The translations under genes were made by a program, and so were the position numbers. The notes beneath the pieces are model-generated. The model had not been told where the DNA came from, did no database searches, and saw only the letters and a program-made list of their open reading frames with translations. From NCBI GenBank assembly GCA_944393225.1, contig CALXZK010000004.1, forward strand, positions 1 to 64,000: a DNA stretch of 64,000 nucleotides. The letters run 5' to 3'. Origin of the DNA: an uncultured Alphaproteobacteria bacterium (lineage in GTDB: Bacteria; Pseudomonadota; Alphaproteobacteria; RF32; CAG-239). Positions within the stretch are counted from its first letter, which is position 1, and each line of letters starts with the position of its first letter. Positions 26,110 to 34,862 of the stretch are shown piece by piece.

Positions 26110-26913
26110 GTGGCTACAAAAAGAAGAGATGGTATCACCATCTATGAAAAAGAAGATTTTGAAGGTATGCGTAAAGCCGGAAAATTGGCAGCGGAATGTT
26201 TGGATTATATTACAGATTATGTTCAAGTCGGTGTTTCTACCGGCGAGTTGGATGATCTGTGCCGTGAATTCTTTGTTAGTCGCGGTGCTATTCCGGCATG
26301 CTTGGGATACAGAGGCTATCCAAAGTCAACCTGCATTTCAATCAACCATGTAATTTGTCACGGTATTCCCGATTATGAACGTAAACTTGAAAACGGCGAT
26401 ATTTTGAATATCGACGTTACTTGTATTCTTGATGGTTGGTATGGCGATACAAGTCGTATGTATTATGCCGGTGAGCCAAAAATCAAAGCCAAACGCTTAT
26501 GTGATGTGACTTATGAATGTATGATGCGTGGCATTGATGTGGTTAAACCGGGGGCTCATTTCGGTGATATCGGTGCCGTTATTGAAGAATATGCTCATAA
26601 ATACGGCTATGGTGTAGTTGATATGTTTTGCGGACATGGCTTGGGTAAAGTCTTCCATGATGAACCCAATGTTTTGCACGTTGGTCGCAAAGGCACAGGT
26701 CCGGTGATGGAAGAGGGTATGTTCTTCACCATTGAGCCAATGATTAATATCGGTAAACCGGATGCCATTATCTTGAAAGATGGTTGGACTTCCGTCACCA
26801 GAGATAAAACTTTGTCCGCTCAGTTTGAGCATTCTCTCGGTGTGACTAAAGATGGTGCTGAAGTCTTTACATATTCTCTCAAAGGTTTGGACAGACCTCC
26901 ATATAAAAAATAA
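26110..26913 (+). CDS. map: Type I methionine aminopeptidase
   Basis: Removes the initiator methionine after Def. The 267 residues begin with GTG (26110) behind AAGAGGT. Metal ligands fit the family pattern: ILNIDVTCILDGWYGDTSRMY (two Asp), CGHGLGKVFHDEP (His), FTIEPMI (Glu) and AQFEHS (Glu), with the substrate His in NHVICHGIP. Normal length. Confidence 0.97.
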   Translation: MATKRRDGITIYEKEDFEGMRKAGKLAAECLDYITDYVQVGVSTGELDDLCREFFVSRGAIPACLGYRGYPKSTCISINHVICHGIPDYERKLENGDILNIDVTCILDGWYGDTSRMYYAGEPKIKAKRLCDVTYECMMRGIDVVKPGAHFGDIGAVIEEYAHKYGYGVVDMFCGHGLGKVFHDEPNVLHVGRKGTGPVMEEGMFFTIEPMINIGKPDAIILKDGWTSVTRDKTLSAQFEHSLGVTKDGAEVFTYSLKGLDRPPYKK

Positions 26914-26937
26914 TTAACCTTATTTACTGCAGAAAAT

Positions 26938-27636
26938 ATGACAGAAAAATCTAAACCGAATCTTTCAAACGAAGGGCATCGTCAAAGAATCAGAGAAAAG
27001 TTTTTGAATAACGGTGGTTCTGCTTTGGCAGACTATGAGTTATTGGAAGCTTATTTGACAATCGCTATTCCCAGACGTGATGTAAAACCTTTGGCAAAGC
27101 AACTTATTGCCAAATTTGGAAGCTTTGCCGAAGTAATTAATGCCAAAAATGAGGATTTGCTTTCCGTAAGCGGCGTGGGTGAAAATACTCTTTTTGCTTT
27201 GAAAATCGTGAGCGAAGCTGCACGCCGCATGTCTTGGGAGATGCTTAAAGATAAAGATGCGCCCGTAATTGCCGACATGGATGCCTTGATTGATTATTGT
27301 CGTATGGCGATGGCTTATCAAGATGTGGAAGAATTTCGTTTGATTTATCTTAACGGTAAAAATCGTGTTATTGCGGAAGTAACGCAACAGAAAGGAACAA
27401 TTAACCATGTTGCTATTCATCCGAGGGAGGTTGTAAAATCTGCTTTGGATAATCATGCTTCTGCCGTTATTATGGTTCATAATCATCCAACCGGTGATAC
27501 AACACCATCGCGAGCCGATATTGATATGACAAAGAAGGTCAATGAAGCTTTATCTGCCGTGAATATTCAACTTCATGACCATGTAATTGTCAGTAAATAT
27601 GGGTGTTATAGTTTTAGAAGCGCCGGTTTGATATAA
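26938..27636 (+). CDS. radC: RadC family protein
   Basis: 232 residues. An N-terminal helix-hairpin-helix region (AKNEDLLSVSGVGENTLFALK near residue 68) is followed by the JAB/MPN metalloprotease-like domain with the motif HNHPTGDTTPSRADIDMT near 180. The cellular role of RadC is unsettled. It follows map after 24 nt. Confidence 0.93.
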   Translation: MTEKSKPNLSNEGHRQRIREKFLNNGGSALADYELLEAYLTIAIPRRDVKPLAKQLIAKFGSFAEVINAKNEDLLSVSGVGENTLFALKIVSEAARRMSWEMLKDKDAPVIADMDALIDYCRMAMAYQDVEEFRLIYLNGKNRVIAEVTQQKGTINHVAIHPREVVKSALDNHASAVIMVHNHPTGDTTPSRADIDMTKKVNEALSAVNIQLHDHVIVSKYGCYSFRSAGLI

Positions 27637-27702
27637 TTTTTTATTCTATGCAAAAAAAGGCTTGCAAAATAAATTTTTTTGAGTAGATTATGTTTTGTTG
27701 TA

Positions 27703-27779
27703 CGGGGCATAGCTCAGCCTGGTAGAGCGCTTGCTTTGGGAGCAAGATGTCGTAGGTTCGAATCCCGCTGCCCCGACCA
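27703..27779 (+). tRNA. tRNA-Pro (TGG)
   Basis: 77 nt with encoded CCA. Acceptor stem CGGGGCA/TGCCCCG, anticodon loop TTTGGGA with anticodon TGG, T-arm containing GGTTCGAATCC. Confidence 0.97.
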
Positions 27780-27926
27780 ACATTTTTCCGGCACGATTTA
27801 GCGTCGGGTTCGAACCGTTAGGGTTCGGTGAGAGTTGCAAGTAAGGCGAAGCCGAGCGAAGCAAACAGAGCGTGGGTTTAATGCTCTTATGACAAGAAAG
27901 GTCGGAAACAAAAAATATCTATCCAT
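27780..27926. repeat. Hairpin-bearing GC-richer spacer between two tRNA genes
   Basis: 147 bp with no credible gene. It contains GGGTTCGAAC followed by a CGAACC/GGTTCG hairpin (27811-27816 with 27822-27827) and a GGCGAAGCC repeat-like stretch. The arrangement of a T-arm-like GGTTCGAAC and then a GAAC-based hairpin recurs downstream of tRNA-Val at 50531-50552. An open minus-strand frame across this stretch and tRNA-Arg is a composition artefact. Confidence 0.4.
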
Positions 27927-28003
27927 GGTCTCGTAGCTCAGCTGGATAGAGCAACAGCCTTCTAAGCTGTGGGTCAGAGGTTCGAATCCTCTCGAGATCG
28001 CCA
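27927..28003 (+). tRNA. tRNA-Arg (TCT)
   Basis: 77 nt with encoded CCA. Acceptor GGTCTCG/CGAGATC, anticodon loop CTTCTAA with anticodon TCT, T-loop TTCGAAT. Confidence 0.97.
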
Positions 28004-28011
28004 TTTCTAAA

Positions 28012-28042
28012 AGCCTCGGAGTTAGCTCTGAGGCTTTTTTAT
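28012..28042 (+). terminator. Terminator after tRNA-Arg
   Basis: AGCCTCGGAG/CTCTGAGGCT (one mismatch) followed by a T run. Confidence 0.85.
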
Positions 28043-28098
28043 ATATTGACTTTCAACTTCCTTTTCCCTAAAGTCCTTATATGTTTTAAGGAGTTTTA

Positions 28099-28458
28099 AT
28101 GATGGCTGATGCAACACAACCGATGGAAGATTTTTCTCCCATTTTGATTCAAAATTATATTCGTTTTGAAACGGCTTATAATTTGGTTTCAAATGAAGAT
28201 GCGGGTAATACGGATTTTGAAAAAGCCGTAAAGTTTAAAATTGCAAAAAATTTTTATCAGCAAATGATAGATTTTGAAGTGCAGGCGCCTCTCATCGGCT
28301 TGGATTTATCTTATGACGAATCTTCAGAGATTTTGACGGCAACGCCCTTAGAGTTATTTGAAACTGCTTATCAAAACAAAATCATGCGTGACGTGGCAGG
28401 AAAACAACACAATGAAAGTTCGATACGCTATTCTAAATTTATTCAGAAGATTGATTAA
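28099..28458 (+). CDS. Hypothetical protein
   Basis: 119 residues, acidic and soluble, without signal peptide or recognised motif. AAGGAG precedes tandem ATG codons (28099 and 28102), either of which could be used. Bounded by a terminator on each side, so monocistronic. Confidence 0.6.
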   Translation: MMADATQPMEDFSPILIQNYIRFETAYNLVSNEDAGNTDFEKAVKFKIAKNFYQQMIDFEVQAPLIGLDLSYDESSEILTATPLELFETAYQNKIMRDVAGKQHNESSIRYSKFIQKID

Positions 28459-28463
28459 GCAAT

Positions 28464-28493
28464 AAAAAAAGCTCCTTTTCAGGAGCTTTTTTT
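28464..28493. terminator. Bidirectional terminator
   Basis: AAAAAAGCTCC/GGAGCTTTTTT hairpin between convergent genes. Confidence 0.9.
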
Positions 28494-28516
28494 ATTGGAG
28501 TTTATTAACTTATATT

Positions 28517-29242
28517 TTATTTGATTTCATCTTGGGGTAAAACGTCCCAATTTTCATCAGATGAAGTTGTTGTGGTGGTAGTTGTTACCGTTTCAACATT
28601 TTGAGCAACCGGTTGAGTCTTGGTTACAACTTCTCTTGTGGTTGTTGTCGTTGTTTTAACAACTTCTTCTTTAGCTTCTTGTTTATAAGGTTCTTTTTCA
28701 AAAGTTACCGTAGTGGTTGTTCTCGGTTCATATACGGTTTTGTAAGTGGTTTTCTTATAAACAACTTCTACAGGCTCTCTAACTTCTTTAATTTCGGGAG
28801 CGCAGTGAGAACCATCGTTCAATTCATATTCTTTAGTGGTCGATTTGATATCACCGCAAGAAGCAAAAGTTTTGGTCTTTTGAACGGTTGTTGTCGGTTC
28901 AACTCTCTTTTCAACAATAACCGGTTTGGGAGCTTCTTTATGTTTGATGATAACCGGAGTCGGTTTTTCAACTTCTTTTACATAAATAATCGGTTGTTCT
29001 TGACGATAAACAATCGGACGAGGTTGAATGCGTTGCGGTTGAACATTGTAGTAGTTTACGCGAATCGGACGATTGTCTTGGCAGTTTTCACCGGTGGCAT
29101 AATTGCAACCTTGATTGTCATAGCCTTTGTAGGCATTTTGGGGAACGGGGGTTTCTTCAAATTCATCATCACCGCACATACCATCGAAGCAAGCACATCC
29201 GGTCATCAGAAACATTAATGACATTGCTAAAGTTTTTTTCAT
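28517..29242 (-). CDS. Putative lipoprotein with a Thr/Val-rich low-complexity body
   Basis: 241 residues. The N-terminal MKKTLAMSLMFLMTGC ends in a lipobox (LMTG before Cys16). The mature part is low-complexity: Pro/Arg/Gln-rich first, then Lys/Pro/Val (KPTPVIIKHKEAPKPVIVEK), then long Thr runs. Four Cys lie close to the lipid anchor and two lie near the middle (CGD, HCAP). Likely surface or periplasm-spanning. No family recognised. Confidence 0.65.
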   Translation of the reverse strand: MKKTLAMSLMFLMTGCACFDGMCGDDEFEETPVPQNAYKGYDNQGCNYATGENCQDNRPIRVNYYNVQPQRIQPRPIVYRQEQPIIYVKEVEKPTPVIIKHKEAPKPVIVEKRVEPTTTVQKTKTFASCGDIKSTTKEYELNDGSHCAPEIKEVREPVEVVYKKTTYKTVYEPRTTTTVTFEKEPYKQEAKEEVVKTTTTTTREVVTKTQPVAQNVETVTTTTTTTSSDENWDVLPQDEIK

Positions 29243-29458
29243 GATTCCTCACAAATTTTCATAAATTGGTCTAAATTTTCTCTATCTTTATTATATTTCT
29301 TTAAATTTGTCAAATTTTTGTTTAATTAAAAATTGGTCAAATAAAAAAATAACACAATATCAATAGATTAAATTTTACATACGTTCTATTTGGCTTAAAT
29401 ATATCCATTTAAGATGAATATAAGATTAATTTTTTTGGATTCTTTTTTGAAAAAACAC
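29243..29458. other. AT-rich intergenic region
   Basis: 216 bp of very AT-rich sequence between the recA terminator and the lipoprotein start. It must hold the lipoprotein promoter, but no element stands out. No gene seen. Confidence 0.5.
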
Positions 29459-29490
29459 AAAAAAAGCACCTCAAAAGAGGTGCTTTTTTA
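29459..29490 (-). terminator. Terminator of recA
   Basis: AAAAAGCACCTC/GAGGTGCTTTTTT with an AAAA loop just past the recA stop. Confidence 0.9.
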
Positions 29491-29502
29491 TATTGTCGTT
29501 AA

Positions 29503-30540
29503 TTATTCGGCGATTTCTTCTTCAATCGGGTCATCATCACCAATCATTTCTGTTGTAATGTGACCTGCATCGGCGCGAATCTTATTTTCAATTTCTTGAG
29601 CAACATCTGGATGTTCTTTCAAGAACAATTTAGCATTTTCGCGACCTTGACCAAGTTTTTCTCCTTTGTAAGAGAACCACGCACCGGCTTTTTCAACAAT
29701 ACCTGATTTGATACCCAAATCAATCAATTCACCGGTTTTGGAAATACCTTCGCCATACATAATATCAAAGTCAACAACCTTAAACGGAGGAGCAACTTTG
29801 TTTTTGACGATTTTAACTCTGGTTTGCGTACCGATAATATCTTCTTTATCTTTGATTTTACCAATGCTTCTGATATCAATACGGACAGATGCATAGAACT
29901 TCAAAGCGTTACCGCCGGTTGTTGTTTCCGGACTACCAAACATAACACCCAATTTCATACGAATCTGGTTGATGAAGATAACCAGAGTGTTTGAACGAGA
30001 AACAGTAGCGGTTAATTTTCTCAAAGCTTGGCTCATCAAACGAGCTTGCAAGCCCATGTGTTGGTCGCCCATTTCACCTTCCAATTCGGCCTTAGGAACC
30101 AAAGCGGCAACAGAGTCGACAACCAAAACATCAATAGCACCGGAGCGAACCAAGGTATCGGTAATTTCAAGAGCTTGTTCACCGGCATCAGGTTGAGAGA
30201 TGAGCAAGTTTTCAATATCTACACCGATTTTCTTAGCATAAGAGGGGTCAAGAGCGTGTTCGGCATCAATAAAAGCACAGGTTCCGCCTTTCTTTTGAGC
30301 TTGTGCAATAACACTCAAAGCCAAAGTGGTTTTACCGGAACTTTCCGGACCATAAATTTCTACAATTCTTCCTTTGGGCATGCCGCCGATACCCAAGGCA
30401 ATGTCTATGCCGATAGAGCCGGTAGAAATGGCTTCAATATCAACGCTGGCGTCATTTTGACCCAAACGCATGATGGAGCCTTTTCCAAAAGCCTTTTCAA
30501 TTTGGCTGACTGCGGCATCCAGTGCTTTTTGTTTATCCAT
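29503..30540 (-). CDS. recA: RecA recombinase
   Basis: Homologous recombination and SOS co-protease. 345 residues with Walker [10 protein letters not shown] near residue 65, [15 protein letters not shown], Walker [10 protein letters not shown], loop L1/L2 ([44 protein letters not shown]) and an acidic C-terminus. No GTTC-N7-GTTC SOS box is visible in the roughly 100 bp upstream, so LexA control is not supported by the sequence. Confidence 0.98.
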   Translation of the reverse strand: MDKQKALDAAVSQIEKAFGKGSIMRLGQNDASVDIEAISTGSIGIDIALGIGGMPKGRIVEIYGPESSGKTTLALSVIAQAQKKGGTCAFIDAEHALDPSYAKKIGVDIENLLISQPDAGEQALEITDTLVRSGAIDVLVVDSVAALVPKAELEGEMGDQHMGLQARLMSQALRKLTATVSRSNTLVIFINQIRMKLGVMFGSPETTTGGNALKFYASVRIDIRSIGKIKDKEDIIGTQTRVKIVKNKVAPPFKVVDFDIMYGEGISKTGELIDLGIKSGIVEKAGAWFSYKGEKLGQGRENAKLFLKEHPDVAQEIENKIRADAGHITTEMIGDDDPIEEEIAE

Positions 30541-30646
30541 TTTCTTTTTTACCTCATTAAAATGTTGTATAATGATATTGTTATAAACAGCTTTACAAAA
30601 AATACAATTTTGCTTTGTTATTTATCCCTATGAAAAATAAAATGTA

Positions 30647-31591
30647 CTACTTTTGTTCTTTTTGCAAGAGTTTTTTTATGTTTTTTACTTTTTTGATTTT
30701 GGCTAAAGGTGTTTTTTCTTCTAAGTGTTTGTTTTCCTCTGCTTTTTCATCTTCTATTGCTTGATATTCTTCCAAGGCAGCCGTAACAACCGCACCAAAA
30801 ATAACCACGCTCCATGCCAAATACATCCAGATTAAGAAAACGGGCAGGGCAGCCAAAGCGCCGTACAGGGTTTTGTAGGTGGCATTTTCAATAACCAAAA
30901 TACCAAAACTTTTTCTTAAAACACCAAATAGCAAAACGGCAATAAAGGCTCCGACAAAGGCATTGGAGATTTTAACCTTTTTGTTGGGAACCAAAACGTA
31001 AACCATAACCAATACCAGCATTGTTATCAGCGATGGAATCATCTGACTGAAATACATGGATTTACCTATTCCTTCAGGCATTAAATTTTGCAGCGTAAAC
31101 AGATAACTACGCAAAGAAAAAGCAGCACCAAGCAAAATTGGTCCCAAGGTGATGACGGTCCAATATAAAGTGATTTTGGTTTTGATGTTTCTCGGTTTAT
31201 ATACTTTAAATATAAAGTTAAAGCTGTTTTCAATGGTGGAAAGCAGCATAATCGAGGTTACTGCCAAACCGACAACGCCAATGGTGGTGACTTGTGCCGA
31301 GGCATTTAAAAAACTAACAAAGTATTGGCTGATTTCTTGCCCGATGTCGGGAACAAAATTCTTTAATATAAAGTCTTGAAATTGTCCCTTGATGGTTGTG
31401 AATCCGGGAAAGGCAGAAAAAATTGCCAAGCCGATGACAAATAACGGAACAATGGCAATTAAAGAAGTGTAACTCAAAGATGATGATACTCTGAAAATGG
31501 TGTCATTCTTGGCTCTGCGGACTAAAAATATCAAAAAGTTTTTAGCGGTTTCTGCCGCATTCTTAAATTTAGTTTTCCAATACATACGCAA
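30647..31591 (-). CDS. YihY/BrkB-family membrane protein
   Basis: 314 residues with six hydrophobic segments. The opening FRVSSSLSYTSLIAIVPLFVIGLAIFSAFP is the family signature, followed by WTVITLGPILLGAAFSL and LPVFLIWMYLAWSVVIFGAVV. The C-terminal 40 residues are Lys/Glu-rich and cytosolic. Once called RNase BN, the family has no demonstrated nuclease role and is probably a transporter or flippase-like protein. Confidence 0.9.
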   Translation of the reverse strand: MRMYWKTKFKNAAETAKNFLIFLVRRAKNDTIFRVSSSLSYTSLIAIVPLFVIGLAIFSAFPGFTTIKGQFQDFILKNFVPDIGQEISQYFVSFLNASAQVTTIGVVGLAVTSIMLLSTIENSFNFIFKVYKPRNIKTKITLYWTVITLGPILLGAAFSLRSYLFTLQNLMPEGIGKSMYFSQMIPSLITMLVLVMVYVLVPNKKVKISNAFVGAFIAVLLFGVLRKSFGILVIENATYKTLYGALAALPVFLIWMYLAWSVVIFGAVVTAALEEYQAIEDEKAEENKHLEEKTPLAKIKKVKNIKKLLQKEQK

Positions 31592-31694
31592 CTCGATAAA
31601 AAAAGTTATTTACAAAAACTCATAAATTTTATAATAGTGTCATAGACTATATAACAATATATTTAATTTTTTTAAGATTGCAAAGGAAAATATT

Positions 31695-32522
31695 ATGGCT
31701 ACACCCGCACCTTTAATGGCAGGAAAAAAAGGTCTGATTATGGGCCTTGCTAATGATAAGTCTATTGCTTGGGGCATTGCTCAAGCTTTGAATGCTCATG
31801 GCGCTCAACTGGCTATTTCTTATCAAAATGAAACTTTGGAAAAAAGAGTTCAGCCTTTGGCTGCTCAACTCGACAAAGAACCTTTGTTGATTAAATGCGA
31901 CGTTTCCGACTCCGAAAGCGTTGAAGCTTGCTTCAAAGAGCTCGGTGAAAAATGGGGCAAAATTGACTTTGTTGTTCACGCTATTGCTTTTTCTGATAAA
32001 AATGAACTCAAAGGTCGCACCATTGATACAACTCGCGCTAACTTTGCCAATACAATGCAAATTTCTTGCTATTCATTCTTGGAAGCTTGCCGTTGCGCTT
32101 CTCCGATTATGAACGAAGGCGGTTCTATCGTTACTTTGACATACCTCGGCGGTGAAAGAATCTTGCCGAACTACAATATCATGGGTGTTGCAAAAGCTGC
32201 TTTGGAAGCTTCTGTTCGTTATGCAGCAAGTGATATGGGTGTTCAAGGTGTTCGCGTTAATGCTATTTCTGCCGGCCCGATTAAAACTTTGGCTGCTTCC
32301 GGAATTGGCGATTTCCGCAAAATTTTGCACTGGAATGAACTCAATGCTCCTTTGCGTCGTAACGTTACTCAAGAAGAAGTCGGTATGGCTGCTTTGGGCT
32401 TGCTTTCTCCTTTGGGCTCTGGTATTACCGGCGAAGTTTTGCACGTTGACTGCGGTTACCACATTCAAGGTATGATTAATTTGGACAAAGCTGCTGAAAC
32501 TGCTGCTTCTTTGGCTGAATAA
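31695..32522 (+). CDS. fabI: Enoyl-ACP reductase (NADH)
   Basis: Last reductive step of fatty acid elongation. 275 residues of the SDR fold: GLIMGLANDKSIAWGIA near residue 15 (cofactor loop), CDVSDSESV, VHAIAFSDKNELKGR, the catalytic Tyr and Lys in YNIMGVAKAALE near 160, and SAGPIKTLAASGI. SD AAAGGAAAA. Monocistronic with its own terminator. Confidence 0.97.
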   Translation: MATPAPLMAGKKGLIMGLANDKSIAWGIAQALNAHGAQLAISYQNETLEKRVQPLAAQLDKEPLLIKCDVSDSESVEACFKELGEKWGKIDFVVHAIAFSDKNELKGRTIDTTRANFANTMQISCYSFLEACRCASPIMNEGGSIVTLTYLGGERILPNYNIMGVAKAALEASVRYAASDMGVQGVRVNAISAGPIKTLAASGIGDFRKILHWNELNAPLRRNVTQEEVGMAALGLLSPLGSGITGEVLHVDCGYHIQGMINLDKAAETAASLAE

Positions 32523-32544
32523 TTCAAATATAATCAATAGCAAA

Positions 32545-32571
32545 AGGGCGGTAGTGATACCGTCCTTTTTT
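32545..32571 (+). terminator. Terminator after fabI
   Basis: GGGCGGTA/TACCGTCC (one G-T pair) with a GTGA loop and T run. Confidence 0.9.
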
Positions 32572-32662
32572 GTTTGGCTTGTGTAGAAGTGGTGTGCAAA
32601 ACTTGTGAAAAAAGAGCTATTTGTTTAATATAAAATCAATTTTTGGTTTTATGAGGTTTGAT

Positions 32663-34480
32663 ATGAATGAATTTGATATGCCTTTCCCCGAGGAAAGCAA
32701 ACAGGATAAAAAGAAGATTGAAATGGCAAAATTGCTGTCAAAATCTTTGATTTATGCTTTTGCTATTTTCGGATTGATATTTGTTTTGATTTTGTTTTTG
32801 ATTTTGGGAATGTTACGACCACAAGGAAAGACTGTGGCATCAATTCCGCCATCAGCTGTTTTGGCAATTGATTTTGATGAGAACTTTTCCGAAACCAAAG
32901 ATACTGACATTATGGCTGAATTGTCCGGAGTGCAGAATCAAAACTTTTTTGATATGATAAAGGCTATCAACGTGGCTGCTTTTGATGATAGAGTAAAAGC
33001 AATTGTCGGAAAAGTCAGCGTTTCTTCCCTGGGATTGGCTCAAATTCAAGATTTGCGTCAAACAATTATAAATTTTAAGAAAAAAGGTAAAAAAGCTTAT
33101 CTTTATGCTCCGAGTTTCGGATCTTTCGGAAGAGGAACCAAAGAATATTATCTGGCATCTGCTTTTGATGAGATTGTTATTGCACCAAACTCTGAAGTCG
33201 GTATTACCGGTATTGGTTTTGAAATTCCGTTTTTCCGTGAAGTGTTAGATAAAATCGGCGTCCAACCTGAATTTTACAGTCGCTATGAATATAAAACGGC
33301 GATGGATTCAATGACGCAAAAAGAGATGTCTGCTCCTTTCAAAGCAGAGATGGCAAAACTCGGAACGGGGATTTTTAATCGTATGGTAGTTGAGATTGCT
33401 GCAGCACGTAAGCTTCCGGAAAAGGATGTCGTATCCTTAATCAATCAAGCACCGTTATCTTCCGATGATGCCTTAAAAGCTAAATTGGTTGATAGAATTG
33501 CTTTCAAGCAAGACTATTTAGATAATGTTGAAAAAGCGCATAAAGCAAAGTTGATTGATTTGGCAGATTATCAAACCAATATTCAAGACCATAAAAAGGG
33601 CACAACTTCTATTGCATTGTTGGTAATTGACGGAGTGATTGCCGAAGGAGAAAGTTCTGCAGAATCTTTGCAAGAAGAAATGGTGACAGGAGCCGATACC
33701 GTATTAGCTCAACTTAAAGAAATAGATGAAGATAAGAATGTAAAAGCTTTAGTTGTCAGGGTAAATTCTCCGGGTGGCGGCTATAATGCAGCCAATGATA
33801 TCTGGCATGGAATTGAACAGCTCAAAGCCAAAAAGAAGATCCCTGTAATTGTTTCTATGGGAGATTATGCTGCATCCGGCGGATATTTTGTGGCTATTGC
33901 CGGAGATAAAATTGTGGCTGAACCTTCTACCATTACCGGTTCAATCGGTGTGCTGGGTGGTAAAATGGTTTTGCAAAACTTGTGGAAGAAATTGGGCGTT
34001 CATTGGCAAAGAATTACTTTTGGGCAAAATGCCGGAATTTTAAGTGCTAATACGCCATTTTCAAAACAGGAAAAAGAGATATTTAACAAATCGTTAGATG
34101 ATGTATATTCAGATTTTACTTCAAAAGTTGCTAAAGCAAGAAATTTATCTGAAAAAGAAATGGATAAGCTCGCTCGCGGTCGTGTTTGGCTCGGAGAACA
34201 AGCTTTAAAAGTCAAACTCGTCGATGAACTCGGCGGCATTGAAACCGCACTTGCGTTGGCTCAAAAAGCAGCTCAAATCAAAGATGATGAAAAGGTAAGA
34301 ATTGAGTTCTATCCCAAAGAGAAAACTCTGCAAGAAAAATTGCAACAACTTATCGGTGGCGGAAAGGGGTTGGTTATGTCGCAGCAAATTAAGAATTTTA
34401 GCGAAGAAATTAAAACCCTCAAAATGCTCAATCGTTTGAAATATAACGCTATTTTACCACCGATGCAAATTGAAATGTAA
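32663..34480 (+). CDS. sppA: Signal peptide peptidase SppA (67-kDa type)
   Basis: Membrane-anchored peptidase that degrades cleaved signal peptides. 605 residues from ATG 32663, which follows ATGAGG at a good distance. A single membrane helix spans about residues 38-62. Two tandem S49 domains follow: the first carries the likely general-base Lys in SRYEYKTAMDS, the second the nucleophile Ser in MGDYAASGGYFVA, with NSPGGG before it. Long form as in E. coli. The frame open to 32621 lacks an SD. Confidence 0.93.
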   Translation: MNEFDMPFPEESKQDKKKIEMAKLLSKSLIYAFAIFGLIFVLILFLILGMLRPQGKTVASIPPSAVLAIDFDENFSETKDTDIMAELSGVQNQNFFDMIKAINVAAFDDRVKAIVGKVSVSSLGLAQIQDLRQTIINFKKKGKKAYLYAPSFGSFGRGTKEYYLASAFDEIVIAPNSEVGITGIGFEIPFFREVLDKIGVQPEFYSRYEYKTAMDSMTQKEMSAPFKAEMAKLGTGIFNRMVVEIAAARKLPEKDVVSLINQAPLSSDDALKAKLVDRIAFKQDYLDNVEKAHKAKLIDLADYQTNIQDHKKGTTSIALLVIDGVIAEGESSAESLQEEMVTGADTVLAQLKEIDEDKNVKALVVRVNSPGGGYNAANDIWHGIEQLKAKKKIPVIVSMGDYAASGGYFVAIAGDKIVAEPSTITGSIGVLGGKMVLQNLWKKLGVHWQRITFGQNAGILSANTPFSKQEKEIFNKSLDDVYSDFTSKVAKARNLSEKEMDKLARGRVWLGEQALKVKLVDELGGIETALALAQKAAQIKDDEKVRIEFYPKEKTLQEKLQQLIGGGKGLVMSQQIKNFSEEIKTLKMLNRLKYNAILPPMQIEM

Positions 34481-34551
34481 ATACAAGTTTTTTATTGCAA
34501 AATTAGAGAATTGTTCTATTTTTGTATAAGTTTAAAGTAAAGGATAAAAAT

Positions 34552-34839
34552 ATGGCCATAGATAGAGAAACAGTCAGACGAATTGCATTCCTTTCTCGTC
34601 TGAAAATTGATGATGATAAAATTAAAGATACAGAAGACGAATTTAATAAAATTCTCAACTGGGTGGAACAATTAAGCGAAGTTAATACCGACGGTGTTGA
34701 ACCTTTGGTTTCCGTTAATGATACAAATTTGACCTTGCGTCATGATGAGGTTACCGAAGGAAACCAATCTGCTGCCGTTTTGAAAAACGCACCGCAAGCT
34801 CAATACGGCTATTTCACCGTTCCGAAAGTTGTTGAATAA
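34552..34839 (+). CDS. gatC: Glu/Asp-tRNA amidotransferase subunit C
   Basis: 95 residues starting at ATG 34552 behind AAAGGAT. It has the family beginning RETVRRIAFLSRLKIDDD and the VEPLVSVNDTNLTLRHDEVTEG stretch. Stabilises GatA-GatB in converting Glu-tRNA(Gln) (and Asp-tRNA(Asn)). First gene of gatCAB. Confidence 0.95.
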   Translation: MAIDRETVRRIAFLSRLKIDDDKIKDTEDEFNKILNWVEQLSEVNTDGVEPLVSVNDTNLTLRHDEVTEGNQSAAVLKNAPQAQYGYFTVPKVVE

Positions 34840-34862
34840 AATTTTATTAAAGGTTCAAAAAT

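Noticed and set aside
27798-28004. Minus-strand 68-residue frame with a plausible-looking start
   Set aside because: It runs through the whole tRNA-Arg gene in antisense. Such frames next to tRNA genes are artefacts.
28517-29242. Repeated ACAACT-like units read as a CRISPR or DNA tandem repeat
   Set aside because: They are Thr codons in a low-complexity lipoprotein; there are no spacers and the unit length is irregular.
30541-30640. SOS box upstream of recA
   Set aside because: No GTTC-N7-GTTC or CTG-N10-CAG pattern found; only TGTTTATAACA, which is too weak.
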